From NCBI RefSeq assembly GCF_017573505.1, contig NZ_JAGEOJ010000021.1, positions 62,001 to 126,000 of the forward strand: a stretch of 64,000 nucleotides of DNA, read 5' to 3'. This DNA comes from Actinomadura barringtoniae. GTDB lineage: Bacteria > Actinomycetota > Actinomycetes > Streptosporangiales > Streptosporangiaceae. The position numbers were made by a program, and so were the translations under genes. Of this stretch, positions 24,067 to 32,785 are shown in pieces. The first letter of the stretch is position 1. Each line of letters opens with the position of its first letter. The notes under the pieces were generated by a model. It did not search any database and had not been told where the DNA came from. It was given only the letters and a program-made list of their open reading frames with translations.

Positions 24067-26769
24067 ATGCCGAACACGGCCCCGCTCGGCCCTCGTGACC
24101 CCGAGCGTCTTGGATCGTACGAAATCTTGGGCAAGCTGGGCGCCGGTGGCCAGGGAACCGTCTACCTCGGCCGGGCGCCGGGTGACGGCACGCTGGTGGC
24201 CATCAAGGTGCTGCACGTGGACCTGCACACCAGTGAGGCCGAACGAAGCGCGTTCGGCCGGGAGTTGGCGGCGGCCCGGCGAGTGGCGCCCTTCTGTACG
24301 GCCCAGATCCTCGGCGGTGATCTGGAGGGTGATCCGGCGTACGTGGTGAGCGAGTACGTCGAAGGAATGTCGCTCCAGCAGGTCGTTCAGACCGAGGGCC
24401 CGCGCCGCGGCAACGACCTGCACCGGCTCTCGGTGGCGACCGCGACCGCGCTGGCGGCCATCCACGAGGCCGGGATCGTGCACCGCGATTTCAAGCCCGC
24501 CAACGTACTCATCGGCCGCGACGGGCCGAGGGTCATCGACTTCGGCATCGCCCGGCTGAACGAATCCACGACGACCACCATGGGCCGCGTGATCGGGACA
24601 CCCGCCTACATGTCCCCGGAACAAGCCGCGGGCGCACGGGTCGGAGCACCCACGGACGTCTTCGCCTGGGGCGGCGTGATGACGTACGCCGCGCTGGGAA
24701 GACCGGCGTTCGGCGGAGGCCCGCTGGCAGCCGTCATCAACCGGATCGCCCAAAGCGAGCCGGACCTGGGCGAGCTGTCCGGCTTCATGCGGGAGCTGAT
24801 CCTCTCGTGCCTCTCCAAGGACCCCACCCGGCGACCGACGGCGCACCAGCTGCTCATGCGATTGATCGGAGCCACTGGAAGCCCACCCCCGCTGGCCGAG
24901 GTCGCCGAACACCTAGCCGCCGACACCTCGCCCGTACGCCCCGTACCGCCGGACCATCGGCCCCCAACCGCCCGCAACGTAACGCTGCCTTCTGCCGAGC
25001 ACCCGCAAACGCCGCCCCGCCGCCCATCGCAACACAAGCCCGCCCCGCCAACACCCGACCCCCAGGCCCCGCCAAGCCCACACGACCACGCCCCCGCAAG
25101 CTCGCTCGCAAGCGGCCAACCCACTACTCCAGCTCCCACCACCTCTGCGCCTCGCACGCCAGCCCCGAATGAGCCCGGGCGCAATACCCCAGCGCCCAAC
25201 ACGCCCGCATCCAGTACGTCCGCACCCAACAGTCCTGCGCCCGGTACGTCCGCACCCAGCGTGCCTGCGCCTAGCGTGTCTGGGCCTGGCGTGCCTGCGC
25301 CTGGCGTGCCTGCGCCTGGCGTGTCTGGGCCTAGCGTGTCTGATCCTGGAGTGCCCGCATCCGACCCGCCCGCGCCCAGTGCTCCACCCGGCACGTCCGC
25401 CCCTCGCACACTCACATCCAGTGCGCCCGTGCCAAACGAGCTTGGCCCTAGCGCGCCCGCATCTAACGCGCCTGCGCCCAGCGAGCCTGGACCTAGCGCG
25501 CCAGCATCTAACGCGCCCGGCGCCCCAGCCTCCAAGGCGCCCGATCCGTCCGCATCCAGTACGTCTGCACCCCGCCTGAACGCGCCCAACGCGCCCGGGC
25601 TAAATGCGCCTGCGCCCGGCGCGTCTGCTCCTCGCACGCCAGGGCACAACGAGCCTGGGCACAGTGCGCCCGCATCCGACGCGGCCGGGCCCCGAACTCC
25701 AGCACCCAGCGCGCCCGCGCCCAACAAACCCGGGTCTAGCGCACCTGCGCCCAGCGCGCCTACATCACGCGCGCCAGCAACTCGCGCTCTGACGCCCAAC
25801 GAGCCTGGGCCCCACGAGCACGCATCTCGCGCGCCCGCATCTCGCGCGCCCGCAATTGGGGCGTCGGGCCCTTCAGCGAGTGACGAGTGGACTCCTGCCT
25901 CGGGCGGGACTTCGAGTCCTTCCTCAACCGGGGCATTGGGGCAGTCGCCGACCGACTCCTCGACCTCGTGGCCGTCGGGCGTACCTAATTCGAGCTCGCA
26001 GGCGACGGGGACGCCAGGGGCTGGAGTGCCCGGGGCGGATGTGAGTGGGCAGCCGGCCTACGAGGCGTACGGCTCACGCGCTTCTCGCGAGACCGGCTCT
26101 CCTGAGCCGTCAACACAAGGCACAGGACAGAGATGGCCAGCGCCGCCGCCTGACCGCAGAGTGGCTGGCGCGCCCCGAGAGCAGCCGCCGCTCAAGCGCA
26201 AAGCGCTCGCGTTCGTCGGTGTCGCCGGGGTAGTCCTCATCGCGCTCGTGAGCGGAGGCGTCTTCACGGTGCAGCAGCTCCGCAGCGGCTACTACGTCGG
26301 CCAGGAGAACGGCAAGGTCGTCCTCTACCGCGGCACGAACCAGAAAGTCCCTCTCATCGACCTGTCCCGTAAGGCCGACGCCGAGGAACAGCCCAACCCG
26401 CCAATCATGGTCAGCGATCTGCCCTACGGCAAACAGCAGGCGGTCAAGGACACCTTTGTGGTCAAGGGCCCGCAGAGCATCGAGGACCTGAAGGCGCAGG
26501 TCTGCAAGTACTCCCTCCGGAGCGAGAGCGGCAAGGTCATCATTGAGAGAGGCCAGGGTCAGGGCAACTGCCAGGTCTTCAAGGTGCAGGACAGCGCGAT
26601 CCGCTTGGACGAGTTGCCCGGTCCCGACGCCGACGGCGTGCGGAACGGCGCCTTCTCGTTCATCGGGCTGAAGGGCGCGATCGACAAACTCGCTGAGCTA
26701 GGCGCCCACAAGACGGCGTGCAAGAACGGCGACCCGTCCGTCAGGGGCTGTCCGAGCGCGGGGAACTGA
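24067..26769 (+). CDS. transmembrane Ser/Thr protein kinase with giant Pro/Ala/Ser linker
   Basis: 900 residues; ATG at 24067 with GGAG upstream. Residues ~17-270 are a PknB-type kinase: GAGGQG loop, VAIKVLH lysine, catalytic HRDFKPANV (~139), DFGIARL (~158), GTPAYMSPEQ activation segment. Residues ~275-700 are a Pro/Ala/Ser/Gly linker built from 8-9-residue units like PAPSAPAPN, encoded by 24-27-bp imperfect repeats. One membrane helix (~712-735: ALAFVGVAGVVLIALVSGGV) leads to a ~160-residue extracytoplasmic domain of unknown fold. No PASTA repeats seen. Convergent with trxA. Confidence 0.9.
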   Translation: MPNTAPLGPRDPERLGSYEILGKLGAGGQGTVYLGRAPGDGTLVAIKVLHVDLHTSEAERSAFGRELAAARRVAPFCTAQILGGDLEGDPAYVVSEYVEGMSLQQVVQTEGPRRGNDLHRLSVATATALAAIHEAGIVHRDFKPANVLIGRDGPRVIDFGIARLNESTTTTMGRVIGTPAYMSPEQAAGARVGAPTDVFAWGGVMTYAALGRPAFGGGPLAAVINRIAQSEPDLGELSGFMRELILSCLSKDPTRRPTAHQLLMRLIGATGSPPPLAEVAEHLAADTSPVRPVPPDHRPPTARNVTLPSAEHPQTPPRRPSQHKPAPPTPDPQAPPSPHDHAPASSLASGQPTTPAPTTSAPRTPAPNEPGRNTPAPNTPASSTSAPNSPAPGTSAPSVPAPSVSGPGVPAPGVPAPGVSGPSVSDPGVPASDPPAPSAPPGTSAPRTLTSSAPVPNELGPSAPASNAPAPSEPGPSAPASNAPGAPASKAPDPSASSTSAPRLNAPNAPGLNAPAPGASAPRTPGHNEPGHSAPASDAAGPRTPAPSAPAPNKPGSSAPAPSAPTSRAPATRALTPNEPGPHEHASRAPASRAPAIGASGPSASDEWTPASGGTSSPSSTGALGQSPTDSSTSWPSGVPNSSSQATGTPGAGVPGADVSGQPAYEAYGSRASRETGSPEPSTQGTGQRWPAPPPDRRVAGAPREQPPLKRKALAFVGVAGVVLIALVSGGVFTVQQLRSGYYVGQENGKVVLYRGTNQKVPLIDLSRKADAEEQPNPPIMVSDLPYGKQQAVKDTFVVKGPQSIEDLKAQVCKYSLRSESGKVIIERGQGQGNCQVFKVQDSAIRLDELPGPDADGVRNGAFSFIGLKGAIDKLAELGAHKTACKNGDPSVRGCPSAGN
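25140..25860. repeat. degenerate 24-27-bp repeats in the kinase linker
   Basis: Long run of units of the form (C/T)GCGCC(C/T)AGCG(C/T)G(C/T)C(T/C)G, for example the almost identical GCCTGGCGTGCCTGC words around 25261-25340. Encodes the Pro-Ala-Ser/Gly linker of the kinase. Confidence 0.8.
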
Positions 26770-26848
26770 ACCGGCAGTTCACTCGACTCGATTACCAGGC
26801 CCCGGCCAACAGGCTCCTCCGCTGTCGGAGTTCAGGTGCCCATGCATG

Positions 26849-26886
26849 CGTACGGCCCGTACCTCCGGAGAGGGACGGGCCGTACG
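26849..26886. terminator. bidirectional hairpin between kinase and trxA
   Basis: Perfect 12-bp arms CGTACGGCCCGT (26849-26860) and ACGGGCCGTACG (26875-26886) with a 14-base loop, between convergent genes. Confidence 0.85.
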
Positions 26887-26921
26887 TTTCGCGCTCGCCG
26901 CGGGAGGGGCGAGGGTCTGGA

Positions 26922-27236
26922 TCAGATGAACTCGGAGAGCTCGCGGAGCAGGGCGGCCTTGGGCTTGGCGCCGACGATCTGCTTGACGATCTCGCCGTCC
27001 TTGTAGACCTGGAGCGTCGGGATGCCGGTGATGCCGAGCTGGGCCGGGCGCTGCGGGTTCTCGTCGATGTTCATCTTGACGATCTCGATCTTGTCGCCGT
27101 GCTCGCCGGCGATCTCCTCGAGGATGGGGGCCACCATGCGGCAGGGGCCGCACCACTCGGCCCAGAAGTCGACGAGCACGGGCTTGTCGCTCTTGAGGAC
27201 CTCGGTGTCGAAGTCGGCGTCGGTCACGGCTTTCAT
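26922..27236 (-). CDS. trxA: thioredoxin
   Basis: 104 residues, exactly thioredoxin size. Redox site W-C-G-P-C at residues 28-32 (VDFWAEWCGPCRMVAPILEEIA), cis-Pro loop GITGIPTLQVYKDGE. Reduces protein disulfides, itself reduced by the TrxB encoded just upstream. ATG at 27236 with AAAGGAGACATC upstream; a longer open frame reaching 27515 is an artefact overlapping trxB. Gap to trxB is 43 bases, so trxB-trxA is an operon, adjacent to the sigma/anti-sigma pair as in Streptomyces. Confidence 0.97.
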   Translation of the reverse strand: MKAVTDADFDTEVLKSDKPVLVDFWAEWCGPCRMVAPILEEIAGEHGDKIEIVKMNIDENPQRPAQLGITGIPTLQVYKDGEIVKQIVGAKPKAALLRELSEFI

Positions 27237-27279
27237 GATGTCTCCTTTGTTGCCGGGCGGCGGGCCCCGCCGTCCGGGG

Positions 27280-28233
27280 TCAGGCCTGGTGTGCGAGCTC
27301 GGCGGTGCCCTGGGCCTGCAGCCAGTGCTCGGCGTCGATGGCGGCGGAGCATCCGCTGCCGGCGGCGGTGATGGCTTGACGGTAGATGTGGTCGACCACG
27401 TCACCGGAAGCGAACACGCCGGGGATCTTCGTCTTCGTGGTCGGAGCGTCGACGAGCAGGTACCCGTCGGCGTCGGTGTCGAGCTGGCCCTCGAACAGCT
27501 GGCTGCGGGGGTCATGGCCGATCGCGATGAACAGGCCCGTCACCTCCAGCGCCGACTCCTCGCCCGTCTTGAGGTTGCGGACCTGGACGCCGGTGACCTT
27601 GTCCTCGCCGTTGACCTTCACGACCTCGCTGTCCCAGAGGAACTTGATCTTGTCGTTGGCGAACGCGCGGTCCTGCATGATCTTGCTGGCGCGCAGCTCG
27701 TCGCGGCGGTGGATCACGGTCACGGACTCGGCGAACTTGGTCAGGAAGATCGCCTCTTCCATCGCGGTGTCGCCGCCGCCGACCACGGCGATGTGCTGGT
27801 TGCGGAAGAAGAAGCCGTCACAGGTGGCACACCAGGAGACCCCGCGGCCGGACAGCCGCTTCTCGTCGTCCAGGCCGAGCTCGCGGTAGCCCGAGCCGGT
27901 CGCGATGATGATCGCGTGGGCGCGGTACACGTCCTCGCCGACCTTCACGACCTTCGGGTTGGCCTTGAGGTCGACCTCGGTGACGTCGTCGGTGATGAGC
28001 TCGGCCCCGAAGCGCTCGGCCTGCTTGCGCAGGTTGTCCATCAGGTCGGGACCCATGATCCCGTCCGGGAAGCCGGGGAAGTTCTCCACGTCGGTGGTGT
28101 TCATCAGCGCACCGCCGGCCGTCACCGATCCCTCGAACACCAGGGGCTTCAGGTCGCCGCGGGCCGCGTAAACCGCGGCCGTGTAGCCCGCGGGGCCCGA
28201 GCCGATGATGATGACGTTGCGGACGTCGCTCAC
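27280..28233 (-). CDS. trxB: thioredoxin reductase (NADPH)
   Basis: 317 residues from the GTG at 28233 (AGAGAGG upstream); the frame extends to 28362 but without a site. FAD loop VIIIGSGPAGYTAAVYAARG, redox CATC in VSWCATCDGFFF, NADPH loop VVGGGDTAMEEAIFLTKFA and C-terminal GVFASGDVVDHIYRQAITAAGSGCSAAIDAE. Transfers electrons from NADPH to thioredoxin. Position next to a SigM-type sigma factor gene matches a conserved block linked to thiol/envelope stress control. Confidence 0.97.
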   Translation of the reverse strand: MSDVRNVIIIGSGPAGYTAAVYAARGDLKPLVFEGSVTAGGALMNTTDVENFPGFPDGIMGPDLMDNLRKQAERFGAELITDDVTEVDLKANPKVVKVGEDVYRAHAIIIATGSGYRELGLDDEKRLSGRGVSWCATCDGFFFRNQHIAVVGGGDTAMEEAIFLTKFAESVTVIHRRDELRASKIMQDRAFANDKIKFLWDSEVVKVNGEDKVTGVQVRNLKTGEESALEVTGLFIAIGHDPRSQLFEGQLDTDADGYLLVDAPTTKTKIPGVFASGDVVDHIYRQAITAAGSGCSAAIDAEHWLQAQGTAELAHQA

Positions 28234-28394
28234 TGTGGTGCCTCTCTCTAGCTCGCCAGGGGTGCCAGGCGGGGCGGGAATCGCCTCGGAGCCGCCGGCA
28301 CGGTCCGGCCTGCCAGTGGCGTCAACCGATCCTAGGGCCCGGGGATTCCCGGCCGTGCTCAACGGCCCCCCGACCTCCCAATAAGGTGGTGAAC

Positions 28395-28964
28395 ATGGCG
28401 AGGATTCTGCTCCTGCACTCCACGTACGGCGTCCGGCCCGCGGTGCGTTCGGCGGCCGACCGGCTGCGTGATGCGGGTCATGAGGTGCACGTACCGGACC
28501 TTTACGACGGCCGTGTCACCGGCGACGTCGAAGAGGGGCGGAAGATCCGCGAGGAGATCGGCCGGGACGAGCTCCTGAAGCGCGCGGTCACCGCCGCGGC
28601 GCCGCTGGTCGACGGTGGCCTGGTGTACGCGGGGTTCTCGCTCGGCGCCGCCGTCGCCCAGACCCTCGCCTTCGCCGACGAGAAGGCACGCGGCCTCCTG
28701 CTCCTGCACGGCACGTCCGACCTCCCCGAGGACGCCTCCACCGAGATCCCGGTCCAGCTGCACGTCGCCGACCCCGACACGTTCGAGCCCGTCGACTGGC
28801 TGAACGCCTGGTACCTGCAGATGATCCGCGCCGGCGCGGACGTGGAGGTCTTCCGCTACGGCGGCGCCGGCCACATCTTCACCGACCCCGACCTCCCCGA
28901 CTACGACGCCGAGTCCGCAGACCTCACCTGGACCCGCTCCCTGGCCTTCCTAGCCGACCTCTAG
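28395..28964 (+). CDS. dienelactone hydrolase family protein
   Basis: 189 residues from the ATG at 28395, with AAGGTGGT upstream. Compact alpha/beta hydrolase: ARILLLHSTYGVRPAVRSAADRL, DLYDGRV, then the nucleophile elbow GFSLGAAVAQTLA, in which Ser replaces the Cys of true dienelactone hydrolase, and the His segment FRYGGAGHIFTDPDLPDY. An Asp in VADPDTFEPV could complete the triad. Substrate unknown. Divergent from trxB with a ~160-bp shared region. Confidence 0.82.
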   Translation: MARILLLHSTYGVRPAVRSAADRLRDAGHEVHVPDLYDGRVTGDVEEGRKIREEIGRDELLKRAVTAAAPLVDGGLVYAGFSLGAAVAQTLAFADEKARGLLLLHGTSDLPEDASTEIPVQLHVADPDTFEPVDWLNAWYLQMIRAGADVEVFRYGGAGHIFTDPDLPDYDAESADLTWTRSLAFLADL

Positions 28965-28982
28965 CCGCCCCCAAGGCCCCGC

Positions 28983-29068
<86 letters not shown>

Positions 29069-29241
29069 TGGCCCGTGGCCCTGCGCCCACGAGCCGTCGA
29101 GGTGGTCCCGTCGCGCATCCGTATGCGATGGCCGTAGCCCCGCTCCGGTGGCCCTAGTCGCTAGCCCAGTGGGCGGCTGGCGGGCGTCCGGTGGGCGTTG
29201 ACTCAGGTCCGGCGGCCGTAGACGCGTTCTGCAGAGATGTT

Positions 29242-29276
29242 TCTGGCCGGTCTCCGCGTTGCGGGGACCGGCCAGA
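29242..29276 (-). terminator. hairpin after the anti-sigma gene
   Basis: Perfect 11-bp arms TCTGGCCGGTC and GACCGGCCAGA, 18 bases beyond the minus-strand stop at 29295. Confidence 0.85.
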
Positions 29277-29294
29277 GGTGCCGAACGTACTGCG

Positions 29295-30095
29295 TCAGGC
29301 TGATTCGTGCTTCAGAACGGAGCAGTCCGTTCCAACAGCCCAGACGTCGAACGCGCCCGCCTTGGTGCCAGGCAGGGCGATGACCGTGGCCTGCTTGCCT
29401 TCGTACCTGGCGGAGTCGACCAGCAGCGGCTTCTTCCCTTGCGCCACCTTTGAGACGCACTGGGCCAGCTGCTCGTCCGCCCCCGGGCCGCCGCCCACCT
29501 GGAGCTCCGGGCCCTTGCCGAACAGCTTGCCGACCTGCTGGTTCAGTTGTCCCTGCCGGTAGTCGGTCCCGGTGTGCGAGATCGAGTATCCGGGCGCGGC
29601 CTTCGGTGCCGAAGCGGTCGTGTCGAGGCTCTTGGACCCCATCGACGGAGCCATCCGGCTCGACGAGTCGCCGTTCGCCTTGTTGCGATCGGTGACGGGC
29701 GGCGCTCCCGCGCTCTGCGAGTGATTGCCGTCCGAGGCCCCGTTGATGGCCATCTTGCCGACCACCGCTCCGCCGCCGAGCACGACCACCGTTGCGGCGG
29801 CGGCCGACATGATCCGCCAATGCCGCCGTCCGCGCCGCTGTTCCAGGCTCACCACCGTGGCGTCGTTCAACGACTCCGCCGCGATGGCGGAATCGATGCG
29901 CTCGGCCAGCTCGGCGGGCATGGACGGAACGGGTGCCTCCGCCAGGATCCGGGAGACGTCCGCAAGGTCGGCGGATCGGTCCCGGCACTCGGCGCAGGTG
30001 TCGAGGTGCGCGTTGACGGAGGCGGCTTGATCGTCTTCGAGTAGCCCCTCGGCCAGATCGGCCAGGGTGTCGTAGTCATAGTGTGCGGGGTTCAT
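29295..30095 (-). CDS. transmembrane zinc-binding anti-sigma factor (RsmA-like)
   Basis: 266 residues from the ATG at 30095, which shares its A with the TGA of the sigma gene. N-terminus has the ZAS motif H-x3-C-x2-C as VNAHLDTCAECRDR, one helix WRIMSAAAATVVVLGGGAVV spans the membrane, and a ~150-residue Ser/Gly-rich outer domain ends with two cysteines (LAQCVSKV, GTDCSVL). It would hold the partner sigma factor until a signal arrives. Coupled translation with the sigma factor and position beside trxBA match the sigM-rsmA pair of Streptomyces. Confidence 0.88.
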   Translation of the reverse strand: MNPAHYDYDTLADLAEGLLEDDQAASVNAHLDTCAECRDRSADLADVSRILAEAPVPSMPAELAERIDSAIAAESLNDATVVSLEQRRGRRHWRIMSAAAATVVVLGGGAVVGKMAINGASDGNHSQSAGAPPVTDRNKANGDSSSRMAPSMGSKSLDTTASAPKAAPGYSISHTGTDYRQGQLNQQVGKLFGKGPELQVGGGPGADEQLAQCVSKVAQGKKPLLVDSARYEGKQATVIALPGTKAGAFDVWAVGTDCSVLKHESA

Positions 30096-30715
30096 CAGGG
30101 CATGCCACCTCCTTCCACTCCTCCGACGTTCTTCGGGTCTCGACGGTTCCGGTGATGTACGAGAAGTGGTGCGAGCCTCGCACGACCCCGCGCGCACCTG
30201 CTCTTGATCGTCCCAGGGGGCACCTCCAGGACCTGAGCGGCGTCATCGACGGAGTACCCCATCATGTCGACCAGAATCAGCGCCGCCCGCTGCTCGAACG
30301 GCAGCTGAGCGAGCGCCGAGTGAACGTCGAGCGAGACGCCGTGCGCGTCGGTCGGGTCCGGCATCTTCGGCGCGACCGCGTCGAACGTGGCGTCGTCCCC
30401 CATGGGCGTCGCCGGCCGTACGGATTTGCGCCGCAGCCGGTCCAGGCACGCGTTCACCACGATCCGGTGCAGCCATGTGGTCACGGCCGCGTCGCCGCGG
30501 AACCGCCCGGCCGCCCGGAACGCCGAAAGGCAGGCGTCCTGGAGCGCGTCAGCGGCCTCCTCCTGATCCCCGAGCGTGCGCAGCGCGACCGCCCACATCC
30601 GGTCCCGATGCCGGTTGACCAGCTCGGCGAAGGCGTGCGGGTCCCCCTCCGCGTGCCGCGCGAGCAGCTCCTTGTCGGGGACGTCGTCCACGCGCCGCAT
30701 GCTCACCGACGTCAT
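30095..30715 (-). CDS. sigM: ECF sigma factor, SigM type
   Basis: 206 residues. Region 2: ELVNRHRDRMWAVALRTLGD with EEAADALQDACLSAFRAAGRF and TTWLHRIVVNACLDRLRR; region 4: LPFEQRAALILVDMMGYSVDDAAQVL then VPPGTIKSRCARGRARLAPLL. Directs RNA polymerase to an envelope/oxidative stress regulon in relatives. ATG at 30715 has no clear ribosome site; the ATG at 30700 (MRRVDDVP) is an alternative. Named by similarity of context (trxA-trxB-antisigma-sigma-pseudokinase-murJ), not by search. Confidence 0.88.
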   Translation of the reverse strand: MTSVSMRRVDDVPDKELLARHAEGDPHAFAELVNRHRDRMWAVALRTLGDQEEAADALQDACLSAFRAAGRFRGDAAVTTWLHRIVVNACLDRLRRKSVRPATPMGDDATFDAVAPKMPDPTDAHGVSLDVHSALAQLPFEQRAALILVDMMGYSVDDAAQVLEVPPGTIKSRCARGRARLAPLLVHHRNRRDPKNVGGVEGGGMP

Positions 30716-30957
30716 GGCCGCGTGTTCTTACTGGCTGCTGCTTGGGGAGACACCACAGATTCCTGGGGGGAGGGGACATTCTCTGCTCCCAGGCACGATA
30801 CCGACTGGTCGCAACCCTCGTCACAGCTCGTGTTACAGACCGCCCCATTCGCCGCGGAGATGTTACGTCAACCAAGATCACCCACAGGGGCCTAGGAACG
30901 GCCCTCAGCCCACTGGGACAGGCTCAGACTGCTCTGCTCAGAACCCCGGCCGCGAAG

Positions 30958-31003
30958 AGATCGAGCCCCGCTCCCTCCGGGCGGAGAGCGCGAGGCTCGA
31001 TCT
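30958..31003 (-). terminator. hairpin after the pseudokinase gene
   Basis: Arms AGATCGAGCC and GGCTCGATCT enclose an inner CGCTC/GAGCG helix; located 33 bases beyond the minus-strand stop at 31036. The rest of the gap up to 30715 presumably holds the sigM promoter, which I could not place. Confidence 0.75.
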
Positions 31004-31035
31004 AGAAAGTTCTGGAAATGCCGGGACTCAGCGGA

Positions 31036-32595
31036 TCAGGACTGTGGACCGTAGACCGTGATGTCGTTGATCCTCGCCTTGAATCCGGTGTCCACAGGGG
31101 TCGTGAACCAGACGAGAACGTACTGGCCCTGGGCGCCCTGGGCCGATTCGAAGTTGTTCGCGCCGATGACCGCCGAGCGCTTGCCGATGGCCGTGAGCGA
31201 GCTCAGTTCCCGGCTGCTCCCGACCCGGACCTCCAGGGGGGCACCGCTCACGGGTGTCTCGACCTTGACGCGACCCACCTTGACGGACTTGCCCATGTCC
31301 AGCAGGACGCCGAATCCCTTGGCGTAGTTGCCGAAGTTGGGGGCCCGGTAGGTCTCGGTGTACCACTCGGTACGCGACTTGCCGTCCAGGACCGCGGTCG
31401 CCGTCTTGTTGATCGAGTTGTCGGGGTGGCCCTGAGGGGTGAGCTCCTCAAAGCCGGTCGCAGTGCTCACCGGCAGCTTGCTCAGGGCCGGGTGGGGTTT
31501 GGGTTTGTTGTCGCCGCCGGTGACGTTGGCGTCGGTGGACTTGCCCTTGGGGTGGTCGTCGTTGCTGGTGAGGGCCCAGGCGCCTAGGCCGACGATCACC
31601 GTGAGGGCCGCGGCGGCCACGCCCAGGAGGCCCTTGTTGAGGGGCTTGCGGGTGGTGTGGGGCGCGGTCGGGGCGGACGGGACGGAGTGCTGCTGGGTGC
31701 GTTGCGGCTGGGCGCGGTGGGACGCGGGGCGACGTGGAGCTGGGGTCGCCTGGGTTGCGGCCTGCGGTTCGGGGCGCTGGGGGGCCGCGGGTGGTGCGGG
31801 CGGCGGTGTTGCGGCCAGGCCGGCGAAGAGCGGCAGGGGCGTGCGGGGAACGCCGCGGAGGGCCTGGGCCAGCTCCGCGGGCGTTGCGATGGGCTCGCCG
31901 GAGATGCCGACGGCGCGGCAGGCGATGGCGTTCAGCGCGTGCGAGATGCCGGCCTGGACCTGGCGGGGCTCGCGAGGCTTGTCGTCGTCGGAGGTGGGCG
32001 GGGCCGGGAGCGAGGAGAGCTCCGGGTCGCCCGGCCAGTGGGCGGTGAGCGCCGCGTACAGCATGCGGCCCAGGCCCTGGACGTCCTCGAGCGCCGGGTC
32101 GTCGGAGTAGCAGTCGGCGAGGACGGCGTCGGTGGCGATGCCGAGCAGCTTGACGGTGCCGCCCGTCGTCCAGACCAGGTCGCGGGGCGTCAGGCACAGG
32201 TGGCCGAGGCCCGAGGCGTGCGCGGTGGTCATGGCCTCCGCGGCCTCGAAGAGGAGGGTGGCGGCGCGGCCAGGCTCCAGGGGCGCCTTGGACAGCATTT
32301 GCTCAAGGGTCTCGCCGGCGACCCATTCGCTGACCACGTAGGCGCTCTCGCCGCTGTCGTCGGCGTCGAAGACCTGGGTCAGGCGGGGGTCGGTCAGCCG
32401 GCTGGCGGCACGGGCCGAGGTGACGACCTCGGCGACCCTGGGGAACTCGGGGTCGAACGTACGGACGGCGACGGCACGGGCAAGGATCTCGTCGATGGCC
32501 TTCCACAGGGAAGATCCACCGGAGTCGCTGATGCGCTCTTCAAGGCGGTAGCGGCCGGCGAGGCGAGTGCCGGGCTCGATGACTGACGTGCTCAC
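31036..32595 (-). CDS. membrane pseudokinase with discoidin-like ectodomain (MviN-associated)
   Basis: 519 residues. Residues ~10-260 have kinase layout but key residues are lost: glycine loop is SDSGGSSLW, the VAIK lysine is Arg (VAVRTFD), the HRDxKPxN loop reads LCLTPRDLVWTT, and DFG reads LLGIA. So it probably cannot phosphorylate. A Pro/Ala/Gln linker, one membrane helix (~325-345, GLLGVAAAALTVIVGLGAWAL) and a ~150-residue outer domain resembling F5/8-type carbohydrate-binding folds follow. In mycobacteria the same parts are fused to the C-terminus of MviN; here the gene directly follows murJ. Confidence 0.85.
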   Translation of the reverse strand: MSTSVIEPGTRLAGRYRLEERISDSGGSSLWKAIDEILARAVAVRTFDPEFPRVAEVVTSARAASRLTDPRLTQVFDADDSGESAYVVSEWVAGETLEQMLSKAPLEPGRAATLLFEAAEAMTTAHASGLGHLCLTPRDLVWTTGGTVKLLGIATDAVLADCYSDDPALEDVQGLGRMLYAALTAHWPGDPELSSLPAPPTSDDDKPREPRQVQAGISHALNAIACRAVGISGEPIATPAELAQALRGVPRTPLPLFAGLAATPPPAPPAAPQRPEPQAATQATPAPRRPASHRAQPQRTQQHSVPSAPTAPHTTRKPLNKGLLGVAAAALTVIVGLGAWALTSNDDHPKGKSTDANVTGGDNKPKPHPALSKLPVSTATGFEELTPQGHPDNSINKTATAVLDGKSRTEWYTETYRAPNFGNYAKGFGVLLDMGKSVKVGRVKVETPVSGAPLEVRVGSSRELSSLTAIGKRSAVIGANNFESAQGAQGQYVLVWFTTPVDTGFKARINDITVYGPQS

Positions 32596-32785
32596 GGCAA
32601 CGTCCTGCGCAAATGGTTCATGTTCGTGGCGTGGCAGCTTACGCCTCCGACCCTCCTCTTTGCGTTCCCCAGGGTGTCGCCCCGCAAGCCGTAGTCCCCC
32701 ACATGGTAGTGGTTACACCGATTGGTGGCTCCCTTATCGCGGCGCGTCCTGTCTTCTTTGCCACGTTTTACTCTGCGGCCCGGAA

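Noticed and set aside
24606..25799. 397-codon minus-strand GAGALGAG-like frame
   Set aside because: Antisense reading of the kinase linker repeats; no start signal.
26922..27515. 197-residue version of thioredoxin
   Set aside because: Upstream 93 codons overlap trxB and lack a ribosome site; the ATG at 27236 gives the correct 104 residues.
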